From PVC group bacterium (lineage in GTDB: Bacteria > Verrucomicrobiota > Kiritimatiellia > UBA8416 > PXDI01): DNA of 26,290 bases. This document shows, in pieces, positions 7,361 to 15,277 of this stretch. Every line of letters starts with the position of its first letter. Positions within the stretch are counted from its first letter, which is position 1. The stretch is taken from assembly GCA_003565095.1 (NCBI GenBank), contig PXDI01000342.1, positions 1-26,290 on the forward strand, given 5' to 3'. The position numbers were made by a program, and so were the translations under genes. The notes beneath the pieces were generated by a model. That model ran no database searches. It saw only the letters and a list, made by a program, of their open reading frames with translations, and had not been told where the DNA came from.

Positions 7361-9403
7361 TTAATGAGCGGTTAATTCGACGGAGACACCGCGCGGTGAA
7401 TAGGTATAGCGGTGAAATGGTGAGGCAACCTCGTCGCGGTTATCCAGCAGGTTGCGACCGGTCAGCACAAGATCGAGGCGTCCGTCGATCAGCCGCTCCC
7501 ATGCCACGGCACCATCAACTGTAACGTGATCTTCCACATAACCCCATTGCTCACTTTCTGCAGAAAAAGCGGGCTGTCTTGTAAAATAACGCATTGAACC
7601 TGAAACATGCAGGTTGTCGCGGACTCTGGCATCAAATCCGCAGTTGGCGGTATAGCGTGCCACTGCCGCCATTTGGCCCTTTTCATTAGCAGAAACCATC
7701 GGGATCGGCGGAGAAACGGCGGTCTGCTCGAAATCAGCATCGTTCACGGCCCCGTTAATGAAAATATTCAAATATCTGGTTACAGGCATGCGCAGGTCTA
7801 TTTCCCCGCCGGTGCCCTCAAAATCCCCGGCATTGGTGAAGGGTCTGAACCATGCTATGTAATGCCGCAGGCGCTGGTGGTAGATATTGACTGACAGGCG
7901 GGTTGAACCCATATAAAAGATGTTCTGCCATTCCCAGGTGGAAAGACTCTCGGGAGAATCGGCCGGCGCGTTTACAAAATATCCCGGGGCGGTATTTTTG
8001 CTGCCCCAGACCTCATTCATGGTACTCATCCACGGGCTTGGGAAACGCCGTGCGGTATTGTGCATGATTTTTGACACCCAGACCTCATTGGGGTTCCAGA
8101 TGGCTGCCGCGCGCGGGCTGAGGTGCAGTTTTTGTCCGTCCAGGACCGAGTTGGCATCGGCGCGGCAGGCTGCGACCAGTTTAAGGCTGGGCAGTGCCTG
8201 AAACTCCTCGGAAAGATAAAATCCGTATTCGTATGTATCCTCGATTCTTGCGAGTGACTGTATGCTACTTTCCTCGTAGGCGGGGGCATCCGGTGCCCAG
8301 CGCAAGTTATAGTTATGCCGGTTCTGATTGAATCCGGCCTGTATACCGGCCTGGAAGTAGCGGCGGTCGGTAGTATAGCGCATGGCGCTATGGGCTTTGT
8401 AGCTTGCCTGCGCCAGATCATGGCCGGGCCCCTGGCCGGCCACGGTGGCGCGTACAATCCGGCGGTTGTCATAGCTGAATTCATTGAAAACACGCCAGCG
8501 GTCGTTGATTTCCTGCTCATTACGTGCAACCAGCGAGTCCATGTAATCATCGCGACGTGCTGTGATAACGGCCGGTCCCTCTGTCATATTTAATTCCGGC
8601 ATGTGTGCGTTATATGAAGATGCCTGAAACCACCATGAGCCGAACTGCGCCTGACCGTAAAGGAAAGTACTGGGGTGCAGTTTTCCGGTGAGCCGTGTGC
8701 CTGCCAGTTGGGGCCGTGCGGCTTCTGACCAGGCATCCCAGCCGTCCCGGCGAATCCAGGTTGCGGAAATCATGAAATGCCGGTCTTGAGCGAAGTTTTC
8801 ACCGATCATGGCGGTGGATGAATATGTGTTGTAATTTCCGGCGGAAAGCACAATTTCATTATGTGATGGTTGGCGTGTTATCAGGTTTACAATTGCCCCG
8901 AGCGTTTCGGCTCCGTAAAGGACCGCCCCGGGACCGACAATGATTTCAATCCGCTCCACAATATCCATCAAGAGCGGACCGACGAGGATTTCCGGTTCGG
9001 TAAGCTGATTGACTGGGTGGCCATTGATCATAAAGGTGATCTTTTCGTTTTCGTTCGGCGCAATTCCTCTTACCTGAACTACGTATTGCATGTCCCGGTG
9101 AAAAACCGCGAACCCCGGTATGGTATTCAAGACATCCCCGATGGTGCGGTAACCGCGGCGGGTTATTTCGTTGCGGGTGATGACGTACATTACATTGGGA
9201 GCCAGATCGGCACGTTCCTCGTGCCGCGAGGCGGTGATGACTTTCAGCGCCATTATCTCTTCAATGCTCATCATGAAGATGGCTGGAATTTCTTCCGTTT
9301 CTGCGGCTTTGGCTTCTGTCGGTCCGCCTGCCGTCCCGAACATTAATAAAAGAAGAGCGCTACATGGAATGCAAAGACCCGAACGTACTGACCAGAGTTT
9401 CAT
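7361..9403 (-). CDS. TonB-dependent outer-membrane receptor
   Basis: The 680-residue product begins with a signal peptide (cleavage near AKA-AETEE at about residue 33). A MSIEEIMALKVITASRHEE segment typical of one large receptor subfamily lies ahead of the plug. The plug domain (about 65-178) contains VMYVITRNEI, TIGDVLNTIPGF, VVQVRGI and RIEIIVGPGAVLYGAETLGAIVNLITR. The remaining ~500 residues form the β-barrel, with aromatic- and Asn-rich strands ending RYTYSPRGVSVELTAH. Substrate cannot be told from sequence; the family imports siderophores, cobalamin, glycans or peptides using TonB energy. A strong ribosome site (GGGGAGG, 6 nt before ATG) supports the start. The promoter region contains a nested dyad (9437-9466). 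It is followed by the YfiR-domain gene in the same direction. Confidence 0.93.
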   Translation of the reverse strand: MKLWSVRSGLCIPCSALLLLMFGTAGGPTEAKAAETEEIPAIFMMSIEEIMALKVITASRHEERADLAPNVMYVITRNEITRRGYRTIGDVLNTIPGFAVFHRDMQYVVQVRGIAPNENEKITFMINGHPVNQLTEPEILVGPLLMDIVERIEIIVGPGAVLYGAETLGAIVNLITRQPSHNEIVLSAGNYNTYSSTAMIGENFAQDRHFMISATWIRRDGWDAWSEAARPQLAGTRLTGKLHPSTFLYGQAQFGSWWFQASSYNAHMPELNMTEGPAVITARRDDYMDSLVARNEQEINDRWRVFNEFSYDNRRIVRATVAGQGPGHDLAQASYKAHSAMRYTTDRRYFQAGIQAGFNQNRHNYNLRWAPDAPAYEESSIQSLARIEDTYEYGFYLSEEFQALPSLKLVAACRADANSVLDGQKLHLSPRAAAIWNPNEVWVSKIMHNTARRFPSPWMSTMNEVWGSKNTAPGYFVNAPADSPESLSTWEWQNIFYMGSTRLSVNIYHQRLRHYIAWFRPFTNAGDFEGTGGEIDLRMPVTRYLNIFINGAVNDADFEQTAVSPPIPMVSANEKGQMAAVARYTANCGFDARVRDNLHVSGSMRYFTRQPAFSAESEQWGYVEDHVTVDGAVAWERLIDGRLDLVLTGRNLLDNRDEVASPFHRYTYSPRGVSVELTAH

Positions 9404-9436
9404 ATCCGCCTCCCCTGATATAATGTATCTGCTGAT

Positions 9437-9466
9437 AATGAACTTAGCGCTAAACTGCCGTTCATT
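9437..9466. promoter_or_regulatory. Nested dyad, candidate operator between TonB receptor and aguA
   Basis: A 30-bp block in the 172-bp divergent gap has outer 7-bp arms AATGAAC (9437-9443) and GTTCATT (9460-9466) that are perfect inverted repeats. They enclose a perfect 10-bp palindrome, TTAGCGCTAA (9444-9453). It lies 34 bp upstream of the receptor ATG and upstream of the candidate aguA promoter, so a repressor bound here could control either gene. The regulator is not identified. Confidence 0.45.
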
Positions 9467-9489
9467 TTGTTTTGATGCAAGCTTTTTTT

Positions 9490-9518
9490 TCGACTTTTCG
9501 CGACTTGCGCGCTATAGA
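9490..9518 (+). promoter_or_regulatory. Candidate promoter of aguA-aguB
   Basis: TCGACT (9490-9495) and TATAGA (9513-9518) are separated by 17 nt, each matching 4 of 6 consensus bases. Transcription would begin near 9525, upstream of both candidate aguA starts. This is the best-placed pair on the plus strand of the gap but not a strong match. Confidence 0.4.
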
Positions 9519-9575
9519 GGAATTGGCTTAGTATGTGCGCATATGCACAAGCTGGAAAAAGACAACGGAAATGAA

Positions 9576-10601
9576 ATGCGCCGTATGCCGGCGGAATGGG
9601 AGCGGCAGGCCGGAATTCTGCTGGCCTGGCCGCACCGCGGAACCGATTGGGCCGGTGATCTGGTGGCGGTGGAGGCGGCATATATCGCCATTATCAGGGC
9701 GATTGCTGAATATGAGCCGGTCTGGCTGGCTGTTCCGGATGAGCATGCGGAATTGCTGGTTTTATCGCGAACGGGAAAGACGCCGTTTCCGGTAAGCTGT
9801 GTGCAATTGGTCTATGATGACACATGGTTGCGTGACAGCGGTCCGGTGACGGTTGCAAACGCTGCCGGCGGACTGGTGGCGGTTGATTTCAGGTTTAACG
9901 GTTGGGGAGGTAAGTTTAACGCCAAGGGGGATGATGCGCTCACGGCGGGACTGCACAATGCGGGAGTACTGGGGGACGTGGTGCTGGAGCGCAGTAACTT
10001 TGTGATCGAAGGCGGCAGTATCGATTGTGACGGTTGCGGGACAATTCTTACCACTGCCTCCTGTCTGCTTCATCTTTCGCGCAATCCCGGCAAAAGCAAG
10101 CTGGAAATTGAGCATGAATTAACCACCAGGCTGGGTGCGACCGCCATATTGTGGCTGGAGCACGGCTGGCTGGATGGGGACGATACTGACGGGCATGTTG
10201 ATATGCTGGCACGGTTTGCTCCGGAAAATGTTGTTTTGTATGTCGAGGCACCTTCCGGGGATGACCGCCATGCCTGCGAGCTAAAGCAAATGCACCGGCA
10301 ACTCGCAACTTTCAGGAACATCCAAGGCGTTCCGTATCAGCTTGAGCCTCTGCCGTTTCCTTCGGCCGTTTACGATGCTGACGGTAAGCGCCTGCCGCTT
10401 TCTTACGCAAATTTTCTGGTTCTGAACGGCGCGGTGCTTGTTCCGCAATACGGGGTCCCGGAGGATCATTCGGCAATTGCGGCGGTCGGGCGGGTTTTCC
10501 CCCGGTATGCGGTAATCGGTGTTGACTGCCGGGCGCTTATTCAGCAGCATGGCGCGGTTCATTGTATCAGTATGCAGATTCCTGAGAAAGGTGTAACATG
10601 A
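9576..10601 (+). CDS. aguA: Agmatine deiminase
   Basis: This 341-residue porphyromonas-type peptidylarginine-deiminase-family enzyme hydrolyses agmatine to N-carbamoylputrescine and ammonia. Diagnostic segments are MPAEWERQAGILLAWPH at the N-terminus, the substrate-binding WLRDSGP (84-90), FVIEGGSIDCDGCGT (142-156), DTDGHVDMLARF (203-214) and the C-terminal nucleophile C330 in GAVHC. The frame is open far upstream, antisense to the receptor gene, but the conserved family start is at MPAEWE. I chose the ATG at 9576 with GGAA just upstream; ATG 9543 and ATG 9585 are alternatives. The stop overlaps the aguB start as ATGA, so the two are translationally coupled. Confidence 0.95.
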   Translation: MRRMPAEWERQAGILLAWPHRGTDWAGDLVAVEAAYIAIIRAIAEYEPVWLAVPDEHAELLVLSRTGKTPFPVSCVQLVYDDTWLRDSGPVTVANAAGGLVAVDFRFNGWGGKFNAKGDDALTAGLHNAGVLGDVVLERSNFVIEGGSIDCDGCGTILTTASCLLHLSRNPGKSKLEIEHELTTRLGATAILWLEHGWLDGDDTDGHVDMLARFAPENVVLYVEAPSGDDRHACELKQMHRQLATFRNIQGVPYQLEPLPFPSAVYDADGKRLPLSYANFLVLNGAVLVPQYGVPEDHSAIAAVGRVFPRYAVIGVDCRALIQQHGAVHCISMQIPEKGVT

Positions 10602-11473
10602 ATTTGACTGTCGGATGGGTCCAGCAGGCCATGACCGGGGATGCCGAAACGAACATGCAAAACATTACCGATGGAGTACGTGCTGCGGCAAAGTCGGGTG
10701 CGCGGCTGGTTGTTCTGCCGGAGTTACACCGGACCCACTACTTTTGTCAGACAGAGAATCCCGCATTGTTTGATCTGTCCGAACCGGTGCCGGGGCCGAC
10801 CTGTGATGCGCTGGGCAGTGTGGCGGCGGAATGTTCCGTTGTGATTGTCGGTTCTGTTTTTGAGCGGCGTATGCCGGGGGTCTACCATAATACCGCGGTG
10901 GTACTGGAATGCGACGGCACGCTGGCGGGCATTTATCGCAAAACCCACATACCCGATGATCCCGGCTACTACGAGAAATTCTATTTTACTCCCGGAGACG
11001 GCCCGTTATATCCGGTGGAAACATCAGTGGGCAGGCTGGGGGTGCTGGTGTGCTGGGATCAGTGGTATCCGGAGGCCGCCCGTTTGATGGCGCTGGCCGG
11101 GGCCGATATTCTGCTTTATCCTACCGCGATCGGATGGGATGAGGCTGACAGTGCGGATGAAAAGAAGCGCCAGTTTGATGCCTGGCAGACCATTCAGCGT
11201 TCACATGCAATTGCCAACGGTCTGCCGTTGGTGGCGGTCAACCGCTGCGGCATTGAAACTGCGCCGGACTCCGTTGGCGGCATCCGGTTCTGGGGTGGCT
11301 CATTTGCGGCCGGCTGTCAGGGGGAACTGCTTGCGTCCGCCGGAGAGGAGCCGGATACCGGATTGGTTGAAATTGATTTATCCGGTGTTGAGCGTGTCCG
11401 ACGGATCTGGCCGTTTCTGCGTGACCGCCGCATTGATTTGTACAAGAAACTTACCGCCCGGCTGGCCATTTAG
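10598..11473 (+). CDS. aguB: N-carbamoylputrescine amidase
   Basis: This 291-residue nitrilase-superfamily amidase converts N-carbamoylputrescine to putrescine, CO2 and ammonia, completing the agmatine route to putrescine. The catalytic triad is visible: E42 (LPELHRTHYF), K115 (YRKTHIPDDPGYYEKFYFTPGD) and C152 (VCWDQWYPEAARLM). The last two segments, with LLYPTAIGW, are characteristic of the plant/Pseudomonas AguB group rather than general nitrilases. The ATG overlaps the aguA stop by 4 nt, with AGAAAGG about 6 nt upstream. There is no arginine decarboxylase in the window, so agmatine is made elsewhere in the genome or imported. Confidence 0.95.
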   Translation: MNLTVGWVQQAMTGDAETNMQNITDGVRAAAKSGARLVVLPELHRTHYFCQTENPALFDLSEPVPGPTCDALGSVAAECSVVIVGSVFERRMPGVYHNTAVVLECDGTLAGIYRKTHIPDDPGYYEKFYFTPGDGPLYPVETSVGRLGVLVCWDQWYPEAARLMALAGADILLYPTAIGWDEADSADEKKRQFDAWQTIQRSHAIANGLPLVAVNRCGIETAPDSVGGIRFWGGSFAAGCQGELLASAGEEPDTGLVEIDLSGVERVRRIWPFLRDRRIDLYKKLTARLAI

Positions 11474-11596
11474 GGCCGGACCGAAAAAGCGTAAAAGTGC
11501 TTGCTATGTGACAGCTAATAGTACTATCGTGTACAAATTATGTGGCAGCGCCATTTGATGAGCGTTAATTTTGAAAACACTTTGAACGGGAACACT

Positions 11597-13342
11597 ATGC
11601 ATAGATTCATGTTTTTGCGTGGTTCTCTCTCTTTTGTTACGGCATTAGTTCTGTTTTGGTGCGGGGCTCCCGCATTCGGTCAGGATGCTGTCTTTGAGTG
11701 GGACGATATCCATGACGCCCCGGTTGTGGATGATGCAACCGCCCCGGTTGCGGATGCAACGGTCAATGCCGTCGAAGAACCGGCACGGGCGGTTGAAAGG
11801 CCTGATCCCGGCAATGTGCGGGTCATGCCCCGCCGGCTGGAAGATATTGATCTGCCGGGCTTCAGTGCACGGGTGAACCTGCGTTCGCTTGATCCATGGG
11901 ATGTGGTTCAGTTGATCGAGTTTCTGGCACATCGCGGCGGGCTGAACAACATTGTGATCGGGCAGGGCGTGCAGGGGATGACCACCCGGCTGAAATTCGA
12001 TAATGTAACAGTTGCCGAGGCGCTTGAAGTGGTTCTGGCCGTAAACCGGCTGGCATATGAAGTCCGGGGCGGCATTATCACCATAATGACCGATGCCGAA
12101 TACCAGGCCCTCTATGGCGTAAGTTTTTACGATAACAAGCAGGTACGCATCATTGAATTGAAGTATGCTGATGCGGGCCGGGTTGCCAATTTGCTGGCAC
12201 CATTGAAAAGCCAGATTGGCACAATCGTCTCTGATCCTGTCACCGGAACCATTATTCTTGTTGATACGCCCGATAAGATAGCGGAAATGCGTGCAATTGC
12301 CCACCGGGCGGATATCGAAACTGTGGCACGCGTGATACCGACAGAAAGCAAGGCCTTTATCTTGCAGTATGCTGATGTGGACACGGTAGGGCCGGAGGTA
12401 AACGCGCTGCTCACTCCCGAGGTCGGTACGTTGCGTATGGATGGGCGTACCAAGACACTGGTGGTTACCGATCTGCCGCATCAGATGCGCCGGATTGAGG
12501 AACTGCTCAGCCTTTTCGATCGGCGTCCGCGCTCGGTATTTATCGAGGCAAAAATTGTTGAAGTAAGTTTGAGTGATGAATTCCGGCTGGGAGTTAACTG
12601 GGAGCATGTTTTCAATTCGCTTGATCCGCGCATGCAGATTACCACCTCCCTGCTTGATCCGCTGGCGATTCCCGGTTCTGAGGCCAGCAGTACGATGCGC
12701 TTGAAAACAATTGTCGGCGGCGGGGAGTTGAATGCAATTGTCAATGCACTTGATACAGTCGGAAATACCCGCATTCTTTCAAATCCGCATATCGCGGTAA
12801 TTGACGGGAATGAAGCCACCATCAAGGTCCAAACCCGCCAGCCGTATGCTGAGGCCCTGCTGGAAACCGGTTCAACCAACGTGATCGGGGAAAACATCCA
12901 GTTTATTGATGTAGGCGTAAAACTGGATGTTGTTCCGAGAATCAGTGACGACGGAATGATCAGTATGTCAATCCGTCCGGAAGTCAGCTCAATATCAGGT
13001 TTCTATCAGGCAACCCGCCAGGTCCCTATCGTGAAGGAATCCTATGCTGAAACGAAGGTGATGGTGCGTGACGGACAGACCTTAATTATTGCCGGAATGA
13101 TTCAGGAGCGGCGTGATGAGTCAGAAAGCCACGTTCCGATGCTGGGGCGTATTCCTCTGCTGGGCGCATTTTTCAGGCATTACCGGGATAGCAGGGATAC
13201 TCAGGAAACCATTACCTTCCTGACGCCGCGGATAATCAGCGGCGATGAGCCTGTGGCATTGCTCAGGGATATTGAAAAGGCGCCTAAACCCATGCGGCAG
13301 GTAACCGGACCTGATGAAAAGGATATCAAGTCGATTCGTTAG
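11597..13342 (+). CDS. Secretin (GspD/PilQ superfamily) outer-membrane channel protein
   Basis: The 581-residue product has a signal peptide (MHRFMFLRG, core, cleavage near APAFG at 28). An acidic linker of about 60 residues opens with VFEWDD. An STN/N0-like domain spans about 90-165 and two N1-type ring-building domains span about 183-245 (VRIIELKYADAGRVANLL) and 253-310 (AFILQYADVDTVGPEVNALL). The secretin core spans about 314-548, with VFIEAKIVEVSLSDEFRLGVNW, RILSNPHIAVIDGNEATIKV, VMVRDGQTLIIAGMI and VPMLGRIPLLGAFF. Secretins form the multimeric outer-membrane gate of type II/III secretion and type IV pili. No ATPase, platform or pilin gene is nearby. The upstream ATG at 11540 has no signal sequence; the ATG at 11597 has GGGA about 8 nt upstream. 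The downstream genes encode an exported coiled-coil/TPR protein and a lipoprotein, possible partners. Confidence 0.93.
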   Translation: MHRFMFLRGSLSFVTALVLFWCGAPAFGQDAVFEWDDIHDAPVVDDATAPVADATVNAVEEPARAVERPDPGNVRVMPRRLEDIDLPGFSARVNLRSLDPWDVVQLIEFLAHRGGLNNIVIGQGVQGMTTRLKFDNVTVAEALEVVLAVNRLAYEVRGGIITIMTDAEYQALYGVSFYDNKQVRIIELKYADAGRVANLLAPLKSQIGTIVSDPVTGTIILVDTPDKIAEMRAIAHRADIETVARVIPTESKAFILQYADVDTVGPEVNALLTPEVGTLRMDGRTKTLVVTDLPHQMRRIEELLSLFDRRPRSVFIEAKIVEVSLSDEFRLGVNWEHVFNSLDPRMQITTSLLDPLAIPGSEASSTMRLKTIVGGGELNAIVNALDTVGNTRILSNPHIAVIDGNEATIKVQTRQPYAEALLETGSTNVIGENIQFIDVGVKLDVVPRISDDGMISMSIRPEVSSISGFYQATRQVPIVKESYAETKVMVRDGQTLIIAGMIQERRDESESHVPMLGRIPLLGAFFRHYRDSRDTQETITFLTPRIISGDEPVALLRDIEKAPKPMRQVTGPDEKDIKSIR

Positions 13343-13427
13343 CTTTAACTGTTCAGCAATTTCAGCCGCCGGAGACTTTGCTATTATTTTTCCGGCCGGG
13401 CCGGTTTCCGGCAATACAGGAGTGATT

Positions 13428-14807
13428 ATGCGTTTGATGCTGTTTGTTTTTGCGTTTTTACTGCTTTGCAATCCGTGGCAGAGCGGGCTGTTGCGTGCCG
13501 ATGACGGGGACTTTGACTGGGGTTGGGAAGAGCTGTTGCTTGAAGAGGAAAGCGCGCTTGATCCTGCGGTCATTGATGTTTCTGAAGCCGCACCGGCGGT
13601 TCCGCAGGATGATACACTTGACCCGGTAGCCGAATTCGACTTTTCGTGGGAGGGTCACGAGGAGCTTGAACTTGATGAACCCGCTCGTGAAGCCCCGGTT
13701 GCCGTTACTCCCCGGCCCGCAGATGTAACCGCCAGAGGGATTGACCCGGCGGCATATGATGAACTGCTGAATGAAAACCTTGCGCTGCGCTCAGAGATAG
13801 AGCGGTTGCAGGCGGAAGCGGCTGCCAACGCCAACAAGGCACGTGAGCAGTCCGGGCGTATTACAGCATTGGAATCCAGTCTGACAGCGGCGCTGGCTCA
13901 ATTAGAGACTGTGCAGGATTCGGCACGGTCGGAAAGTGCGGTGGTTGAAGAGCTGCGTGCGGAAAAAGCGGTTATTCAGCAGTCGCTGGAGAATCGCACG
14001 GCTGAAGTCGATGCTATGAAACAGCAGTTGTCCGGGATGTCGGAAAGCTTGGAGGAAACCCGCCGTATGCTTGAACAGGCGCGGGCTGAAAGGGCGCCGG
14101 CCGGTCCCGCGATTGGTCCGGGGTCGGATCTGTTCCAAAGCATTCAGCGTGAAAACGAGAGTCTCAAGCAGAAAGTGGTTGAGCTTGAGGCGGCACGGCG
14201 GCGGCTGCAGCAGGAGCGTGATGATGCCCTGGCCCGCGTTAGTAATCTTGAACGCAGCGAAAAAGCCGCACAGGAGAAGATTAAAGAAAATGAAGCGGCG
14301 GTGCGTGGTTTGAAGGAGACCGTGGCGCGTCTGGCGGAGCAGATTCCTGAATTTCAAAAGAAAATTGCCGGGTTGGAGGAAACAATCGCCGGTAAGGATG
14401 CGGAACTGGCGGCACGCCAGCAGGCGATATCGGGGCTGATGGCGGAGTTGAGCGAGCGTGACCGGCGGATTGAAAAAGCCGAAAGAACCGCCCGTGTGCT
14501 GGAAAAGGCGCGTGAGAAAGTGCAGCAAATGGGTGCCAACGAACTGCGCGACATGCATTACAATATGGCAGCGGTTTACGCACGGGATGGCCGTTTCAGG
14601 GAGGCCGAGCAGTCATATCTGAAAGCGCTGCGGATTGATCCGGCGGATTCCGATGTGCATTTCAATCTCGGGATATTATATGATGATCATTTGAACAATA
14701 AGCGTCGGGCGGCCATGCATTATCGCCGCTATTTGCAACTAAGACCTTCCGGGGCGGATTCCGACCGGGTGCGGCAATGGCTGTTGGCAATTGAAATGGC
14801 CCAGTAA
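13428..14807 (+). CDS. Exported coiled-coil protein with C-terminal TPR repeats
   Basis: The 459-residue product has a signal peptide (MRLMLFVFAFLLLC, cleavage near LLRA at 24) and an acidic Pro/Ala linker (25-105) containing two aromatic-acidic motifs, GDFDWGWEEL (27-36) and AEFDFSWEGHE (68-78). A long heptad-rich coiled coil spans about 110-370, with one Pro/Gly break near 223-232. Two TPR units lie at about 373-440: LRDMHYNMAAVYARDGRFREAEQSYLKALRIDP-type and VHFNLGILYDD with HYRRYLQLRP. A strong AGGAG 6 nt before the ATG at 13428 fixes the start, although the frame is open back into the secretin gene. It lies 85 nt after the secretin gene and 15 nt before the lipoprotein gene, so a shared envelope complex is likely. 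I do not recognise a named family. Confidence 0.85.
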   Translation: MRLMLFVFAFLLLCNPWQSGLLRADDGDFDWGWEELLLEEESALDPAVIDVSEAAPAVPQDDTLDPVAEFDFSWEGHEELELDEPAREAPVAVTPRPADVTARGIDPAAYDELLNENLALRSEIERLQAEAAANANKAREQSGRITALESSLTAALAQLETVQDSARSESAVVEELRAEKAVIQQSLENRTAEVDAMKQQLSGMSESLEETRRMLEQARAERAPAGPAIGPGSDLFQSIQRENESLKQKVVELEAARRRLQQERDDALARVSNLERSEKAAQEKIKENEAAVRGLKETVARLAEQIPEFQKKIAGLEETIAGKDAELAARQQAISGLMAELSERDRRIEKAERTARVLEKAREKVQQMGANELRDMHYNMAAVYARDGRFREAEQSYLKALRIDPADSDVHFNLGILYDDHLNNKRRAAMHYRRYLQLRPSGADSDRVRQWLLAIEMAQ

Positions 14808-14822
14808 ACAGGAGTGCTTGTA

Positions 14823-15191
14823 ATGAAAAGAATGTTATTGATTTCGACCGGTCTGGTATTACTGGCCGGGATATTTGTGTTTACTACGGGATGTGAAAGT
14901 GCAAAAGGGACCAAGGCGCTGACTGTCAGCCCTGCGGAAGCCAATCTGGTGGCTGGCGCAGGCACCAATGATGCCAATACGGTTACTTTTACAGTGGTCG
15001 ACGGCTTGCGTGAGCTTTCTCTGCCTTTGGAGTGGCACGTGGCCAACCCGTCTGCCGGCCGCATCGTTGCATCGGCCGGGGTAAGTGCCTCATATCAGGC
15101 CACCACCCGGACCAAAGACGGCACCCTGATCAATACGGTAATTGTAAAAGACCAGTATGATGCCGAGGGCTTGGTTACTGTGCGTCAGTAA
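14823..15191 (+). CDS. Small lipoprotein with Ig-like (Big-type) domain
   Basis: The 122-residue product has a lipoprotein signal (MKRMLLISTGLVLLAGIFVF) ending in TTGC, with the lipidation Cys at residue 24. The remaining ~95 residues resemble a bacterial Ig-like β-sandwich: LTVSPAEANLVAGAG, NTVTFTVVDG, LPLEWHVANPSAGRIV, VSASYQATT and INTVIVKDQYDAEGLVTV. This reads like the Big_2 pattern of a value or word compared with added strands. An AGGAG 8 nt upstream sets the ATG. An in-frame GTG at 14814 is part of that ribosome site and is not used. The gene follows the coiled-coil/TPR gene by 15 nt, suggesting an operon with the secretin. It might serve as a pilotin-like or periplasmic scaffold lipoprotein, but the sequence does not show this. 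Confidence 0.82.
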   Translation: MKRMLLISTGLVLLAGIFVFTTGCESAKGTKALTVSPAEANLVAGAGTNDANTVTFTVVDGLRELSLPLEWHVANPSAGRIVASAGVSASYQATTRTKDGTLINTVIVKDQYDAEGLVTVRQ

Positions 15192-15277
15192 TCCGGTCAG
15201 TCGTTCTTGAAAAGAGGTTTTATCATCCCACAATCATAACAACGGTCGATACCGCTTAATTACGATTTGTTCCTCAT

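Noticed and set aside
9419..9424. TATAAT on the plus strand near the TonB receptor start as an aguA promoter
   Set aside because: No -35-like hexamer lies 16-18 bp upstream, where the receptor ribosome site and start codon are found. The pair at 9490-9518 is better placed.
9171..9575. N-terminal extension of agmatine deiminase opposite the TonB receptor start
   Set aside because: It lies antisense to the receptor signal peptide and plug. The family start is at MPAEWE, and the candidate promoter and GGAA ribosome site lie after 9490.
11474..11596. Promoter for the secretin operon (TTGCTA and TACTAT near 11501-11527)
   Set aside because: The spacing is only 15 nt and both hexamers are weak. 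The gap otherwise shows no clear signal, so read-through from aguB remains possible.
11645..12607. 320-codon open frame antisense to the secretin gene
   Set aside because: The secretin on the plus strand has recognisable domains across this span. The antisense peptide shows no motif, and its composition is typical of a frame opposite a GC-rich gene.
13902..14558. 218-codon minus-strand frame opposite the coiled-coil gene
   Set aside because: The plus-strand protein has a ribosome site, signal peptide, coiled coil and TPRs. The antisense frame is a by-product of biased codons.
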